From DATARH01 sp963712835 (GTDB lineage: Bacteria > Pseudomonadota > Alphaproteobacteria > ATCC43930 > CGMCC-115725), in NCBI GenBank assembly GCA_963712835.1, contig CAVQJJ010000011.1, forward strand, positions 310,001-374,000: a stretch of 64,000 nucleotides of DNA. Direction: 5' to 3'. How positions within the stretch are numbered: the first letter of the stretch is position 1; the number at the start of each line of letters is the position of its first letter. Positions 31,600 through 40,683 of the stretch are shown here, one piece after another. The translations under genes were made by a program, and so were the position numbers. The notes beneath the pieces are model-generated. The model worked only from the letters and a program-made list of their open reading frames with translations, had not been told where the DNA came from and did no database searches.

Positions 31600-32264
31600 T
31601 TGGGCGTCTTCCCTTCGCCGGCGATGAGCTCGGCGGCGATGTCGCCGATCCGCCGGCTCTCGTTCATGGCCCGCCGCCGCAGCCAGCGATAGGCTTGCGG
31701 CTCGTCGATACGGCGCTGGCGCATCAAGAGCGTTTTGGCGCGATTGATGGTCTCGCGCTCCTGCAGGGTTGCCTGAGCCTTGGTCAGGTCGTCGGCGACC
31801 TGCTGGTATTTGCGGAAGATGGCGACCGCCGCCATGACGATCGGCTTGATGTCCGGGAAAGCGGCGCCTACGACATTGTAGGAACTGACGCCTGCCGCAA
31901 TCGCCTCTTCCATGAAGGCGCGATCATCACCGTCGACGAACATGACGATGGGGCGTGGGTTGGTAGCGCTGACGCGGCGCAGATCGTCAAGCCCATCGCG
32001 GTCGGGCCGCGCCATATCGACGATGATGACATCGGGTGCCAGCTCGGGCACTGCCTCGATCAGGTTGCGCCCGGCCGGCACCCGGAGAACGACCGCGTCG
32101 CTGATCTCGCCGAGCCGCTGCTCAAGGATCACCGCCCGATCCGGCTCGGAATCCGCCAGCAGCACCCTTAAACGACCTGGCAGATGACCCGGCAATCGCG
32201 CGATCCTCTCGTGGTGCGCAAGGGCTAGAGCAAACCCGATGCCACCGGCGAAACCTGCTTTCAT
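31596..32264 (-). CDS. nasT: NasT-type ANTAR antiterminator
   Basis: 222 residues as annotated: a response-regulator-like pseudo-receiver (RVLLADSEPDRAVILEQRL, then VIIVDMARPDRDGLDDLRR) and a C-terminal ANTAR RNA-binding domain (ADDLTKAQATLQERETINRAKTLL, given in part: ERETINRAKTLLM, then AYRWLRRRAMNESRRIGDIA). When released from NasS it binds leader RNA and prevents termination in nitrate genes. The first 31 residues precede the usual family start, so translation may begin at a TTG near 32195. Confidence 0.9.
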   Translation of the reverse strand: MKAGFAGGIGFALALAHHERIARLPGHLPGRLRVLLADSEPDRAVILEQRLGEISDAVVLRVPAGRNLIEAVPELAPDVIIVDMARPDRDGLDDLRRVSATNPRPIVMFVDGDDRAFMEEAIAAGVSSYNVVGAAFPDIKPIVMAAVAIFRKYQQVADDLTKAQATLQERETINRAKTLLMRQRRIDEPQAYRWLRRRAMNESRRIGDIAAELIAGEGKTPK

Positions 32265-32272
32265 ACGGGGCC

Positions 32273-32884
32273 ATGAACGCGAAAGACGATTTCACCCGGC
32301 TGCTCGCCCAAATCCGCGGCTGTACGCTCTGCGCGCAGGATCTGCCGCTCGGGCCGCGGCCGATCGTGCGCGGTCAGGCGAGCGCGAAACTTCTGGTGAT
32401 CAGCCAGGCGCCGGGTACGCGGGTGCACGAGACCGGGCTGTCGTTCGACGACAAGAGCGGCGATCGGCTGAGAGACTGGATGGGGATCGACCGCGACGTC
32501 TTTTATGACGAAAATCGGGTCGCGGTGTTGGGGATGGGGTTCTGCTATCCCGGCCGCGACGGGAACGGCGGCGACCTGCCGCCGCGCCCCGAATGCGCGC
32601 CGCTGTGGCACTCGCGGCTGCTCCCGCATTTCGCCGAGGTAGGGCTGACGCTGCTCGTCGGCGGCTACGCGACACGCTACTACCTGCCGCAGACAAGGCG
32701 CGAAACGCTCGGGGGCACGGTCGCGCGCTGGCGCGAGTTTCTGCCGGAGTTCTTCGTATTGCCGCATCCGAGCTGGCGCACCACCTTCTGGGAACGCAAG
32801 AACCCGTGGTTCGCGGCGGAAGCCTTGCCCGAATTGAAAAGCCGCGTCGGCGCGCTGCTCAACTCTCCTCGATCCGCTCCATAG
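32273..32884 (+). CDS. Uracil-DNA glycosylase family protein
   Basis: 203 residues of the UDG superfamily (COG1573-like). An N-terminal CTLC pair (17-20), the active-site region LLVISQAPGTRVHETGLSF (about 41-58), GMGFCYPGRDGNGG, and the C-terminal LPHPSWRTTFW holding the catalytic His-Pro-Ser motif. The SQAPG variant differs from the GEGPG of family 4 enzymes, so the substrate range may differ. It starts eight bases from the divergent nasT ATG. Its last 26 bases overlap the convergent metallopeptidase gene. Confidence 0.88.
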   Translation: MNAKDDFTRLLAQIRGCTLCAQDLPLGPRPIVRGQASAKLLVISQAPGTRVHETGLSFDDKSGDRLRDWMGIDRDVFYDENRVAVLGMGFCYPGRDGNGGDLPPRPECAPLWHSRLLPHFAEVGLTLLVGGYATRYYLPQTRRETLGGTVARWREFLPEFFVLPHPSWRTTFWERKNPWFAAEALPELKSRVGALLNSPRSAP

Positions 32885-33317
32885 CCTCGTCGCTGAAGCC
32901 GAGATGGTGGCCGATCTCGTGGATCAGCACATGCCGCACGACGGCGGCGAGGTCCTCGCCGGTCTCGCACCAATAATCGAGGATCGGCCGGCGGTAGAGG
33001 AACACCATGTCGATCTCGGTGCGCGGATTGCTGACGCTTTGCTGGGTCAGCGCGACGCCGCGATAGAGCCCCAATATGTCGAACGGGCTTTCGAGATCCA
33101 TCTCCGCCTCGGTCTCCTCGTCGGGAAATTCCTCGACGCGGATCACCAGCGGCCCGAGCCGCGCCGTGACCTCGGCGGGAATGGTTGCGAGCGCGCGCTC
33201 CGCGAGCGCTTCGATATCGGCGAGCGAGGGCGCGCGGCGTCCAATTCCCGAGGCCGTCACCGCGACATTCCCGCTTGACCCCGCCCGTCGCGCCGCGCAC
33301 TTGCTCTCACACGGCAA
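32859..33317 (-). CDS. Minimal MMP-like zincin (DUF1025/metallopeptidase family)
   Basis: 152 residues. VLIHEIGHHLGFSDEAM gives the zinc motif HExxHxxG followed by Asp, and VFLYRRPILDYWCETGEDLAAVVRH precedes it as in the family. These short cytoplasmic zincins have no known substrate. The first 19 residues as annotated are basic and poorly convincing; a GTG at 33260 is an alternative start. It converges on the glycosylase gene with a 26-base overlap and is divergent from the pterin dehydratase. Confidence 0.85.
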   Translation of the reverse strand: MPCESKCAARRAGSSGNVAVTASGIGRRAPSLADIEALAERALATIPAEVTARLGPLVIRVEEFPDEETEAEMDLESPFDILGLYRGVALTQQSVSNPRTEIDMVFLYRRPILDYWCETGEDLAAVVRHVLIHEIGHHLGFSDEAMERIEES

Positions 33318-33331
33318 CGCGGGAGGATGAC

Positions 33332-33649
33332 ATGGTCGAAAAGCTGGTCGGCGCGCAGCGCCACGCGGCGCTGCAAACCCTGCACGGCTGGAGCGAGGTC
33401 GAGGATCGCGACGCGATCCGCAAGAGCTATCATTTCAGCGATTTCTCCGAGGCCTGGGGCTTTTTGAGCCGCGTCGCGCTGATCGCCGAAAAGATGGATC
33501 ACCATCCGGAAATCTTCAATGTCTACAACCGGGTGGAGATCATCCTGTCGACCCACGACGCGGACGGGCTCAGCGAACGCGACATCAAGGAAGCCCAGGC
33601 GATCGACGAGATCGCCCCCGAGCGCGACCGGAGCAGGGGAACGCCGTAG
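33332..33649 (+). CDS. phhB: Pterin-4a-carbinolamine dehydratase
   Basis: 105 residues. It dehydrates 4a-hydroxytetrahydrobiopterin, usually recycling cofactor for aromatic amino acid hydroxylases. The active-site signature is EKMDHHPEIFNVYNRVEI (about 55-72) with the His pair, followed by STHDADGLSERD. A GGGAGGA ribosome site fixes the ATG at 33332. No phenylalanine hydroxylase gene is adjacent. Confidence 0.94.
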   Translation: MVEKLVGAQRHAALQTLHGWSEVEDRDAIRKSYHFSDFSEAWGFLSRVALIAEKMDHHPEIFNVYNRVEIILSTHDADGLSERDIKEAQAIDEIAPERDRSRGTP

Positions 33650-33652
33650 CCC

Positions 33653-34417
33653 TCACCTCGGCGGCATGCGCAGCGCGCCGTCGAGCCGGATCACCTCGCC
33701 GTTGATCATCGTGTTCCGGCAGATGTGTAGCGCGAGTGCCGCATATTCCTCGGGCCGGCCGAGCCGCTGCGGAAAGGGCACGCCGGCGGCGAGGCTCGTC
33801 TGCGCCGCCTCGGGCAATCCCGCGAGCATCGGCGTCGCGAACACGCCGGGCGCAATCGCCGCGACGCGGATGCCATAGCGCGCCAGCTCGCGCGCCGCCG
33901 GAAGGGTCAGCCCGACGATGCCGCCTTTTGACGCGCTGTAGGCCGTCTGGCCGATCTGCCCGTCATAAGCGGCGATCGAGGCAGTGAGGAGAATGACGCC
34001 GCGCTCGCCGTCGGCAAGCGGTTCGAGGCCGGTCATGTCGGCGGCCGCGAGGCGCAGCAGATTGAAGCTCCCGATGAGATTGACCGCGATAACCTGCTGG
34101 AATTGTTCGAGCGGCATCGGCTTGCCGTCGCGGTCGACGACGCGGCCGGCGCGGCCGATCCCCGCGCAATTGACGACGATCCGCGCCGGCCCGTGCTTCC
34201 CGCGGGCGGCAGCGATCGCCGCTTCCGCCGCCGCCGCGCTGGTGACGTCACAGGCAAGGCCAAAACCGCCTAGTTCTTTGGCCGCCGCCTCCGCCGCCTC
34301 CCCGTTGATGTCGAGTAGCGCCACCTTCGCGCCGGCGCCAGCAAGCGCCGCCGCCGTGGCGCGGCCCAGCCCCGACGCGCCGCCGCTGACGAGAGCCGCC
34401 ACTCCGGACACGTCCAT
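33653..34417 (-). CDS. SDR dehydrogenase of the 3-hydroxy-2-methylbutyryl-CoA/3-hydroxyacyl-CoA type
   Basis: 254 residues, classical short-chain dehydrogenase. The cofactor loop is VSGGASGLGRA (10-20, Ser in place of the usual Thr), NAG motif as VVNCAGIGRAG, catalytic Ser in LLTASIAAYDG and YSASK (about 160). The C-terminal FPQRLGRPEEYAALALHI and MINGEVIRLDGALRM are characteristic of type 10 17-beta-hydroxysteroid dehydrogenase/HADH II proteins that act in isoleucine or fatty acid breakdown. Confidence 0.9.
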   Translation of the reverse strand: MDVSGVAALVSGGASGLGRATAAALAGAGAKVALLDINGEAAEAAAKELGGFGLACDVTSAAAAEAAIAAARGKHGPARIVVNCAGIGRAGRVVDRDGKPMPLEQFQQVIAVNLIGSFNLLRLAAADMTGLEPLADGERGVILLTASIAAYDGQIGQTAYSASKGGIVGLTLPAARELARYGIRVAAIAPGVFATPMLAGLPEAAQTSLAAGVPFPQRLGRPEEYAALALHICRNTMINGEVIRLDGALRMPPR

Positions 34418-34447
34418 CGATACCCTCCGGTCAGGCCGGAGCGCCGG

Positions 34448-34999
34448 CTACCAGGGCAGCGGCATCTGGTAGACGAGCAGCACCTCCTGCTCGCCCGGAT
34501 TGTATTTGGTGAGCCCGGCATTCGAGGTGTGCTGCACCGAGACGCCAAGCCGCGACTGGTCGGCGAACTTGTAGTCGAGCTCGGCGCCCGAGCGGAACTC
34601 CATCCACGAGCCAAGGCGGGTGCCGTCGCCGCGCTGGTAGAAACCGAGCGCGCCGTTTGGCGTCAACACCCAGTTCGGCCCGAAATTGACGTCGAACCCG
34701 AACCCGCCATAGACGTAGCTGCCGCCCTTGGTCGTGACGTCGACGCCGACAAAGGGCGAGAACAGCGGCACGAGCACATCGCCGAAATGATATTCGCCGC
34801 GGAACACGCCCTGCGTGCCGGCAAAGCGCTGGGCGCCCGGTGTGATATCGAACGCACCGGCACCGAGCGCGAGCCGCTGCGGACCACCCGGCGAGCCGAG
34901 CGAGATGCCTCCGAACGAGAGTTCCTGCGCCGCCGCCGGCCGTGCGATGAAGGCCGCGACGACGAGCGCCGCCAGCACCGGCACATACTTCGCCATCAT
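34448..34999 (-). CDS. pagL: PagL-like lipid A 3-O-deacylase (acyloxyacyl hydrolase family)
   Basis: 183 residues from the ATG at 34999. The signal peptide ends near RPAAAQ. The mature part is an outer-membrane beta barrel with alternating hydrophobic strands and the signature VQHTSNAGLTKYNPGEQ (about 153-169), which contains the His-x-Ser of PagL with a family-typical Asn, and ends in an aromatic residue (QMPLPW). It would remove the 3-linked acyl chain of lipid A. A second ATG three bases on (34996) is equally possible, as is 35017. Confidence 0.85.
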   Translation of the reverse strand: MMAKYVPVLAALVVAAFIARPAAAQELSFGGISLGSPGGPQRLALGAGAFDITPGAQRFAGTQGVFRGEYHFGDVLVPLFSPFVGVDVTTKGGSYVYGGFGFDVNFGPNWVLTPNGALGFYQRGDGTRLGSWMEFRSGAELDYKFADQSRLGVSVQHTSNAGLTKYNPGEQEVLLVYQMPLPW

Positions 35000-35119
35000 C
35001 GATGATCTCACCGGCATCCCCCTCGCCCGCCGACACTCGCCTCAAGACGACGAACGCATATTAGGCGCGATCATCCCGGCGGCAAGCGAAACCGCAGCGC
35101 TCTTCCTCGGGCGGCCTGC

Positions 35120-36070
35120 TCACAATCGCTTCAGACGCTCGGTGGCAAGCACGAGTTGCTCGCGGATTCCCGGCTCCATCGCCGAGTGGCCAGCATCCGG
35201 CACGATGACATATTCGGCCTCCGGCCAGGCGCGCGCCAACTCGTCGGCGCCGCCGATCGGGCAGACCATGTCGTAGCGGCCTTGAACAATGATCCCCGGC
35301 AGATGGCGGATCCGGCCGATGCAACCGATCAGGTCGTCGGCTGCGGAAAAAAGATGGTGACTGAAGAAATATGCCTCGATCCGCGCGAGGCCCAGCGCTA
35401 GCCGGTCCTCGCCGAAAGCGGCGATCGTCTCGGGGTTGGGCAGGAGCGTCGAACACGCGCCTTCGTACAGACTCCAAGCGCGCGCCGCCGGCATGTGAAT
35501 GCGCGGGTCGGGGTCGATCAGCCGGCGGTAATACGCCGCCAACAGGTCGCCGCGCTCCTCTTCGCTCACATAGCCGGCGAAGGCGCGCCACGCCTCGGGG
35601 AACACTTTGGCGACGCCGTAGAGAAACCAGTCGATCTCCGCCTGGCGGGCGAGAAAGACGCCGCGCAGAACGAGACCGCGACAGCTCTCGGGGTAGGTCT
35701 CGGCGTAGAGCAGCGCCAGGGTCGAACCCCACGAACCGCCAAACACCAGCCAGCTCGCGACCCCCAGCACTCGGCGCAGTGCCTCGATGTCGGCGACGAG
35801 ATGCGCCGGCGTGTTGTCCGCCGTCTCGCCGAGCGGCGTCGATCGGCCGCCGCCGCGCTGGTCGTAGATGACGATGCGCCAATGCGTCGGGTCGAAAAAG
35901 CGCCGGTGTACCGGCGTCGCGCCGGCTCCCGGTCCACCATGGAGGAACAGCACCGGCACGCCGCGCGGGTTGCCCGACTCCTCCCAGTACATTGTGTGCC
36001 GCGAATCGAGCCGAAGCCTGCCTGTGCGGTAGGGCTCGATCGGCGGAAAAAGATCGCGGCGCCCGGTCAT
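35120..36070 (-). CDS. pip: Prolyl aminopeptidase (proline iminopeptidase)
   Basis: 316 residues, alpha/beta hydrolase of peptidase family S33. Oxyanion motif HGGPGAG (44-50), DQRGGGRS (70-77), nucleophile Ser113 in GGSWGSTLAL, Asp in VQGRYDMVCP and His in PDAGHSAMEPG near the C-terminus. It releases N-terminal proline from peptides in the cytoplasm. The full family length is present. Confidence 0.96.
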   Translation of the reverse strand: MTGRRDLFPPIEPYRTGRLRLDSRHTMYWEESGNPRGVPVLFLHGGPGAGATPVHRRFFDPTHWRIVIYDQRGGGRSTPLGETADNTPAHLVADIEALRRVLGVASWLVFGGSWGSTLALLYAETYPESCRGLVLRGVFLARQAEIDWFLYGVAKVFPEAWRAFAGYVSEEERGDLLAAYYRRLIDPDPRIHMPAARAWSLYEGACSTLLPNPETIAAFGEDRLALGLARIEAYFFSHHLFSAADDLIGCIGRIRHLPGIIVQGRYDMVCPIGGADELARAWPEAEYVIVPDAGHSAMEPGIREQLVLATERLKRL

Positions 36071-36101
36071 CTCCTACAGTGTAGGCGGCGGCTACGCGAC
36101 A

Positions 36102-36479
36102 TCAAAGCTGCGCATCGACATATCTGCCCGAACCGGTGAAGGCGCGGTTCCACTCGCTCCACCGCCCAACGGCGAGTTGCCGGCGCCAGCAGACATCGGC
36201 GTTGGGCGCGGCTTCGAGCACATGCGTTCCCTTGAATGGCAACTCGAACGCGGTCGCCGGCGCCGCCGGGTTGGCAGGCGCGCAATCCGGCCCGGTCGCC
36301 ATGACCGCCTGTACGCTCGCCATCGTGAAGCGATCGTTGCTGAGCGTCAGCTGCCCGGGATGCGGCGCCCAACTCGGCGTCCAGACCCATTGCGGCGGCC
36401 AGGCGGAGCCGGCGCACCCGGCGGTAGCGAGCAGCAGCCCGGCTGACAGAAGAACCCTCACGTATCCCCCTTTTTTCAT
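36102..36479 (-). CDS. Lipoprotein of unknown function
   Basis: 125 residues. MKKGGYVRVLLSAGLLLATAGC gives a lipobox (LATAGC, Cys about 22). The mature part is about 100 residues with PGQLTLSNDRFTMASVQAVMA and PDCAPANP...ADVCWRR (two Cys, possible disulfide), somewhat like META-domain proteins. The ATG at 36479 abuts the stop of the lyase gene upstream. Function unknown. Confidence 0.75.
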   Translation of the reverse strand: MKKGGYVRVLLSAGLLLATAGCAGSAWPPQWVWTPSWAPHPGQLTLSNDRFTMASVQAVMATGPDCAPANPAAPATAFELPFKGTHVLEAAPNADVCWRRQLAVGRWSEWNRAFTGSGRYVDAQL

Positions 36480-36480
36480 C

Positions 36481-37347
36481 CTAGGCCCCGCCGAGGAAAT
36501 CCTTGGTCCATTGCGCATAATCGTCGCCGCGCGTCACCCGGCGCATCAGGTCGGCGGGCGCGATCCCGGCCAGCGCCTCGGGCTTGGTGCCGTCGCGCAG
36601 CGCCTTCAGCGTATTGTACACGGCGAGCACCGCCGCGCTGAACGGCGCGTGACCCTGCAGCGCGACGCGCACCTTGTGCGCCGCCATCCACTCAAGGTCG
36701 GCTAGCGAGCCGGCGCCGCCGCCGGTGATCAGCGGAATCTTGATCTCGGACGAGATCGCCTCGATCGCCTGGGTGGTGATACCGCCGGCGAGAAAGATCG
36801 CATCGACCCCGGCCGCCTCATAAGCCTTGGCGCGGCGCATCGTGTCGTCGAGCCCGGTGATCGCCAGCGCGCTGGTGCGCCCGGCGATGACAAGCTTCTT
36901 GTCCTGGCGCGCGTCGAGCGCCGCCGTCATTTTGCCGACTCCCTCCTCGACCGGGATCAGCGTCGGCTTGCCCGACGGGCCGTAGGGCCGCGGCAATACC
37001 GTGTCCTCGATCGACATCGCGCAGACGCCGGCGGTCTCCAGCTCCTCGACCGTGCGCCGCACGTTCATCGCGTTGCCGTAGCCGTGATCCGCGTCGACCA
37101 GGAGGCACAGATTGCCGGCGCGGCAGACCCGGTTCGCCTGGGCGGCGAACTCGGTCAGCGTGAGCACGACAATGTCGGGCGCGCCAAGCACCGTCATCGA
37201 GCCGATCGATCCCGAGAAGATCCCGACCTCGAACCCCAAATCTTCGGCGATCCGCGCCGAGATCGCGTCATAGACCGAGCCGGGATGGACGCAACGCCCG
37301 CCGGCGATCAGCGCGCGAAATCGGGTGCGTCGTTCGGTCCAATCCAT
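36481..37347 (-). CDS. Oxaloacetate decarboxylase-type member of the isocitrate lyase/PEP mutase family
   Basis: 288 residues, TIM-barrel. Mg-binding and catalytic landmarks: FSGSIGSMTVLGAPD (about 44-58), LLVDADHGYGNAMNV (about 81-95) and MSIEDTVLPRPYG (about 110-122). The lack of the KKCGH loop of isocitrate lyases and the DADHGYGNA string place it with the PA4872-like decarboxylases rather than methylisocitrate lyase. Carboxyvinyl-carboxyphosphonate mutase is an old alternative label. It ends one base from the lipoprotein start, probably in one transcript. Confidence 0.83.
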   Translation of the reverse strand: MDWTERRTRFRALIAGGRCVHPGSVYDAISARIAEDLGFEVGIFSGSIGSMTVLGAPDIVVLTLTEFAAQANRVCRAGNLCLLVDADHGYGNAMNVRRTVEELETAGVCAMSIEDTVLPRPYGPSGKPTLIPVEEGVGKMTAALDARQDKKLVIAGRTSALAITGLDDTMRRAKAYEAAGVDAIFLAGGITTQAIEAISSEIKIPLITGGGAGSLADLEWMAAHKVRVALQGHAPFSAAVLAVYNTLKALRDGTKPEALAGIAPADLMRRVTRGDDYAQWTKDFLGGA

Positions 37348-37514
37348 CTTGCGATCCCCTCGCGCGGTTACAACCGAAGCTTAGCATGTCCACCGGCCGG
37401 GTCATGGCGATTTTCTGGATAAGACAAGCCCCTCCTTCCCGCGGATTGAGCCTTGGAGGCGCAGGGCGGGGCGGCGTATCTTCGGCGGCGCCATTGCCTA
37501 AGAGGCCCAGCCCG

Positions 37515-38927
37515 ATGCCCACCGGCGATCCCAGCCTGCTTTCCGCCACCGCGCTTTCCGCCGGCATTTCCAGCCGCAAGCTGTCGCCGGTCGAGGTCGC
37601 CGACGCGTTTCTCGCGCGGATTTCGGCGCAAGACCAGCAGCTGCACGCCTTTATCGCCGTCTATGCCGACGAGGCGCGACAAGCCGCCGAGGCCGCTGAC
37701 AAAGCCATTCGCTCAGGCCACGCGGTCGGCCCGCTGCACGGCGTGCCGATCGCGCTCAAGGATCTTATCGACCTTGAGGGCCGGGTCACCACCGGCGGCT
37801 CGGCGGCGTGGCGCGCGCGCCGCTCGCCTGCGACCGCAACGCTCGCCAAAAAACTCATCGCCGCCGGGATGATCGTACTCGGCAAGACGCATACGGTCGA
37901 ATTCGCGATGGGCGGCTGGGGCACCAACCACCACATGGGGACGCCGTGGAACCCGTGGGACGCGAGCGTTGCGCGCACTCCCGGCGGGTCGTCGAGCGGC
38001 TCCGGCGTCGCGGTGGCGAGCGCGATGGCGCCCTGGGCGATCGGCACCGACACCGGCGGCTCGGTGCGGCTGCCGGCGTCGTGGTGCGGCATCACTGGGC
38101 TCAAGACCACGGTCGGCCGGGTGAGTTGTCACGGCATCCTGCCGCTTGCACCCTCGCTCGACACGCCAGGCCCGATGGCCCGCTCGGTCGAGGACGCAGC
38201 GCTGCTGTTCACGGTCATGCAGGGTGCCGATCCACTCGATCGTCTCACCCACTCAGCGCCGCCGCCTTGCGACCCGTTCCCGACCCTGCGGCGCGGGGTG
38301 AAGGGGCTGCGCCTCGCGCGGATGCCCGAGGCGGAGCGCGACGGCTGCGACCCGGAAATGCTCGCCGCTTATGACGGCGCGCTCGGGACGCTGGCGCGCG
38401 ACGGGGCCGAGATCGTCGAGATCAAGCTGCCGTTCGGCTTTGCCGACGCCACGGCCGCGACGGGGCGGATCATCGGCTCCGAAGCCTATCGCCTGACCGG
38501 CGCGCTGGTCGACGACCCGGCGCTGCCGATCGATCCGGCGGTGCGGCCGCGCATCCAATTGGGCCGTGATATTCGCGCCCATCAGTACCTCGGCGCGCTC
38601 GTCGAGCGCGACAGGATGAAGGTGGATTTCCTCGCCGCGCTCGATCGCGACGCCATCGATGCGCTGCTGACTCCCACCACGCAGACTGCGGCGATCCCCA
38701 ATGACGCGGTCGACCAGAACACGACGCCGGCGCATTTCACCCGCGTCTTCAACCTCTTGGAGATGTGCGCCCTGGCCGTGCCGAGCGGGTTCACCGCGGG
38801 CGGCCTGCCGCTCTCGCTGCAGATCGCCTGCCGGCCCTATGACGAGGCGATGGCGCTGCGCATCGGCTGGGCGTACCAGCAGGCGACCGACTGGCACACC
38901 CGCCGCCCACGGGGATTCGGCGGGTAA
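37515..38927 (+). CDS. Amidase-signature hydrolase
   Basis: 470 residues of the amidase-signature family. The Ser-cisSer-Lys triad is complete: Lys82 in ALKDLID, the cis-Ser in PGGSSSGSG (157-164), and the nucleophile Ser183 in GTDTGGSVRLPAS. It resembles GatA-like and aryl-acylamidase enzymes; without gatB or gatC nearby it is likely a free amidase or allophanate-type hydrolase. The start at MPTGDPSLLS (37515) is preferred over 37386 because the extension is low-complexity and antisense-like. Confidence 0.9.
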   Translation: MPTGDPSLLSATALSAGISSRKLSPVEVADAFLARISAQDQQLHAFIAVYADEARQAAEAADKAIRSGHAVGPLHGVPIALKDLIDLEGRVTTGGSAAWRARRSPATATLAKKLIAAGMIVLGKTHTVEFAMGGWGTNHHMGTPWNPWDASVARTPGGSSSGSGVAVASAMAPWAIGTDTGGSVRLPASWCGITGLKTTVGRVSCHGILPLAPSLDTPGPMARSVEDAALLFTVMQGADPLDRLTHSAPPPCDPFPTLRRGVKGLRLARMPEAERDGCDPEMLAAYDGALGTLARDGAEIVEIKLPFGFADATAATGRIIGSEAYRLTGALVDDPALPIDPAVRPRIQLGRDIRAHQYLGALVERDRMKVDFLAALDRDAIDALLTPTTQTAAIPNDAVDQNTTPAHFTRVFNLLEMCALAVPSGFTAGGLPLSLQIACRPYDEAMALRIGWAYQQATDWHTRRPRGFGG

Positions 38928-39210
38928 TTTTCTGCTCGTTACTCCCATGCAGGCGGGGGTCTAAGGCGGAACGCCATGCCCATTTATCCCTTAGACGAGG
39001 GGTACATTCTAGGACTTCATTTTGGCGCGCGACTATGGACGATGACGACGCCATCCTAGCGGGCGATGGGGCAGATTTCGGCGTCGAGATAGCCGATCGC
39101 TGCCAATGGCCCGGCTGCGGCGAGACGGAGCACCTAAAGCTCGGCGCAAAACTCAGCGAACCCAGATGGTATCTGGCAAGGCCAATTGCAAAGGAAACGG
39201 AGACACGCAC

Positions 39211-40062
39211 ATGCAAAACCTTGCCGGACGGACAGCCTTCGTCACCGGAGCAGCATCCGGCATCGGATTAGGGATCGCCACGGCGCTGTCGCAAGCGGGC
39301 GTGAAGGTCATGTTGTGCGATATCGAGGAAGAGGCGTTGGCAACGGCGGTCGCGAAATTGAAACTTACCAACGCCGACGTTGACGGCGTGAGAGCGGATG
39401 TATCGCTTAAAGCAGACCTCCAAGCCGCGGCGGATGCCACCGTGTGGCGCTACGGAAAAGTCCATATTCTGGTCAACAATGCGGGGGTCACTGGCGGCCG
39501 GGGCTATGGTCATTGGACAGATGCAAGTTGGAATTGGGTTCTCGACGTCAACCTGATGTCGGTGATTTGGGGCATCGAGATTTTCGGTCCGCTGATCGAG
39601 GCGCACGGCGAAGGAGGGCAAGTTGTTTCCACGGCGTCCGTCTTCGGGCTGATTGCTGGAGGAAGTCCGCAGTACGATGTGAGCAAATCTGGAGTGGTGG
39701 CTCTGTCCGAAGGGCTGCGTCAGGCATTCGCGCCGCGGAAAATCGGGGTATCCGTCCTGTGTCCGGGCGTTGTCCGCACTCAGATCTTTAATTTTCGTGG
39801 CAACGTGCCGCAGCGGATCGTCGAGAAGATAGGCAGTCCGCCGACGGAAGGACCGATCGCCGATATTATCAAGGCGCTCCAGGAGCGGACCAACAAATTA
39901 GGCCTCGATCCACTCTATGTCGGCGAACTGGTTCGCGAGGCAATCGAAAATGACTGGCCCTACATCTTCACCGACACCGAGCACGAAGCCACGATCGACA
40001 GGCGGTTTGCCGCGATCAAGCAGGGCTTCGACCGCATCCGCGGAAGGACGCCGCGGCGCTAG
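39211..40062 (+). CDS. Short-chain dehydrogenase/reductase
   Basis: 283 residues. Cofactor loop VTGAASGIGLG (11-21), NNAG as ILVNNAGVTGG, catalytic STASVFG and YDVSKSG (about 156-162). The acidic residue after the second strand (MLCDIEEE) suggests NAD preference. Codon use is less GC-rich than in the flanking amidase. An upstream in-frame opening at 39106 is rejected: the 39211 ATG starts exactly at MQNLAGRTAFVTG. The 283-base gap before it holds no clear gene. Confidence 0.92.
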   Translation: MQNLAGRTAFVTGAASGIGLGIATALSQAGVKVMLCDIEEEALATAVAKLKLTNADVDGVRADVSLKADLQAAADATVWRYGKVHILVNNAGVTGGRGYGHWTDASWNWVLDVNLMSVIWGIEIFGPLIEAHGEGGQVVSTASVFGLIAGGSPQYDVSKSGVVALSEGLRQAFAPRKIGVSVLCPGVVRTQIFNFRGNVPQRIVEKIGSPPTEGPIADIIKALQERTNKLGLDPLYVGELVREAIENDWPYIFTDTEHEATIDRRFAAIKQGFDRIRGRTPRR

Positions 40063-40151
40063 CTATCGCAGCTACTGACGGCCGCTTCTGGCCCATCGCG
40101 TCATTTCGCGGCGAAGCAACAATTCGGTCGCTTTTGGAGAAAAGCGGACAT

Positions 40152-40463
40152 TCAGCGAGCGGCGCTTACAGAACCGGATTTATGAGTACGCGCCCTAATC
40201 TGATTGCCCACCAGTCGCAGGTTTTCGCCGGGCTGGAGGCCGACCCTGAAAACCTTTGGGAGGACGATCTCGTAGTATCCTGGCGCGTCCATATGCATAT
40301 GAAACCAAAGATGATTTGGAGCCAACAGCTCACAATCAACCCAGAGTGCGAGAGTACGCGCACGATCAGCGGCGGTTTGCATAGGTATCTGCACCATGCT
40401 CGCGTACATTGGATGATAAGGCGCATTAGTTGGAATAAAACCAGTCAATCCCGAGGACGACAT
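40152..40463 (-). CDS. Hypothetical protein with foreign codon use
   Basis: 103 residues, MSSSGLTGFIPTNAPYHPMYASMV at the start (shown in part: MSSSGLTGFIPTNAP), then VDCELLAPNHLWFHMHMDAPGYYEIVLPKVF and a basic C-terminus. The sequence is protein-like with regular aromatic and hydrophobic residues, and A/T-ending codons are frequent, unlike all neighbours. A GGAAG site precedes the ATG. The AT-rich upstream DNA (about 40480-40560) fits an acquired promoter. Family unrecognised. Confidence 0.5.
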   Translation of the reverse strand: MSSSGLTGFIPTNAPYHPMYASMVQIPMQTAADRARTLALWVDCELLAPNHLWFHMHMDAPGYYEIVLPKVFRVGLQPGENLRLVGNQIRARTHKSGSVSAAR

Positions 40464-40645
40464 GGCAATTGCTTCCAAATCCTGCTCCGATTTTACACGG
40501 GCTATGCTAGTAAAATATCCATAAGATATATTATTAAGCCATAGATTTCCTTGTATGTTGCGCCGAGAACCCCATATTTCACCACTTCCCGTTATTCCTA
40601 CATAACCGGCATCATTAGGGCAACCGTTCCACCGCCCGTCCTGGA

Positions 40646-40663
40646 TTCCCGCCTTCGCGGGAA
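40646..40663. repeat. Single palindrome of family A
   Basis: TTCCCGC-CTTC-GCGGGAA preceded by CCTGGA, the same right arm as in the 15236-15356 and 60765-60834 units. It lies just upstream of the thioesterase. Confidence 0.7.
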
Positions 40664-40683
40664 AGACGATCAAGGGAGCAATC

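Noticed and set aside
40134..40544. Plus-strand ORF of 136 codons
   Set aside because: The opposite strand gives a more regular protein with a ribosome site; this frame looks like its complement.
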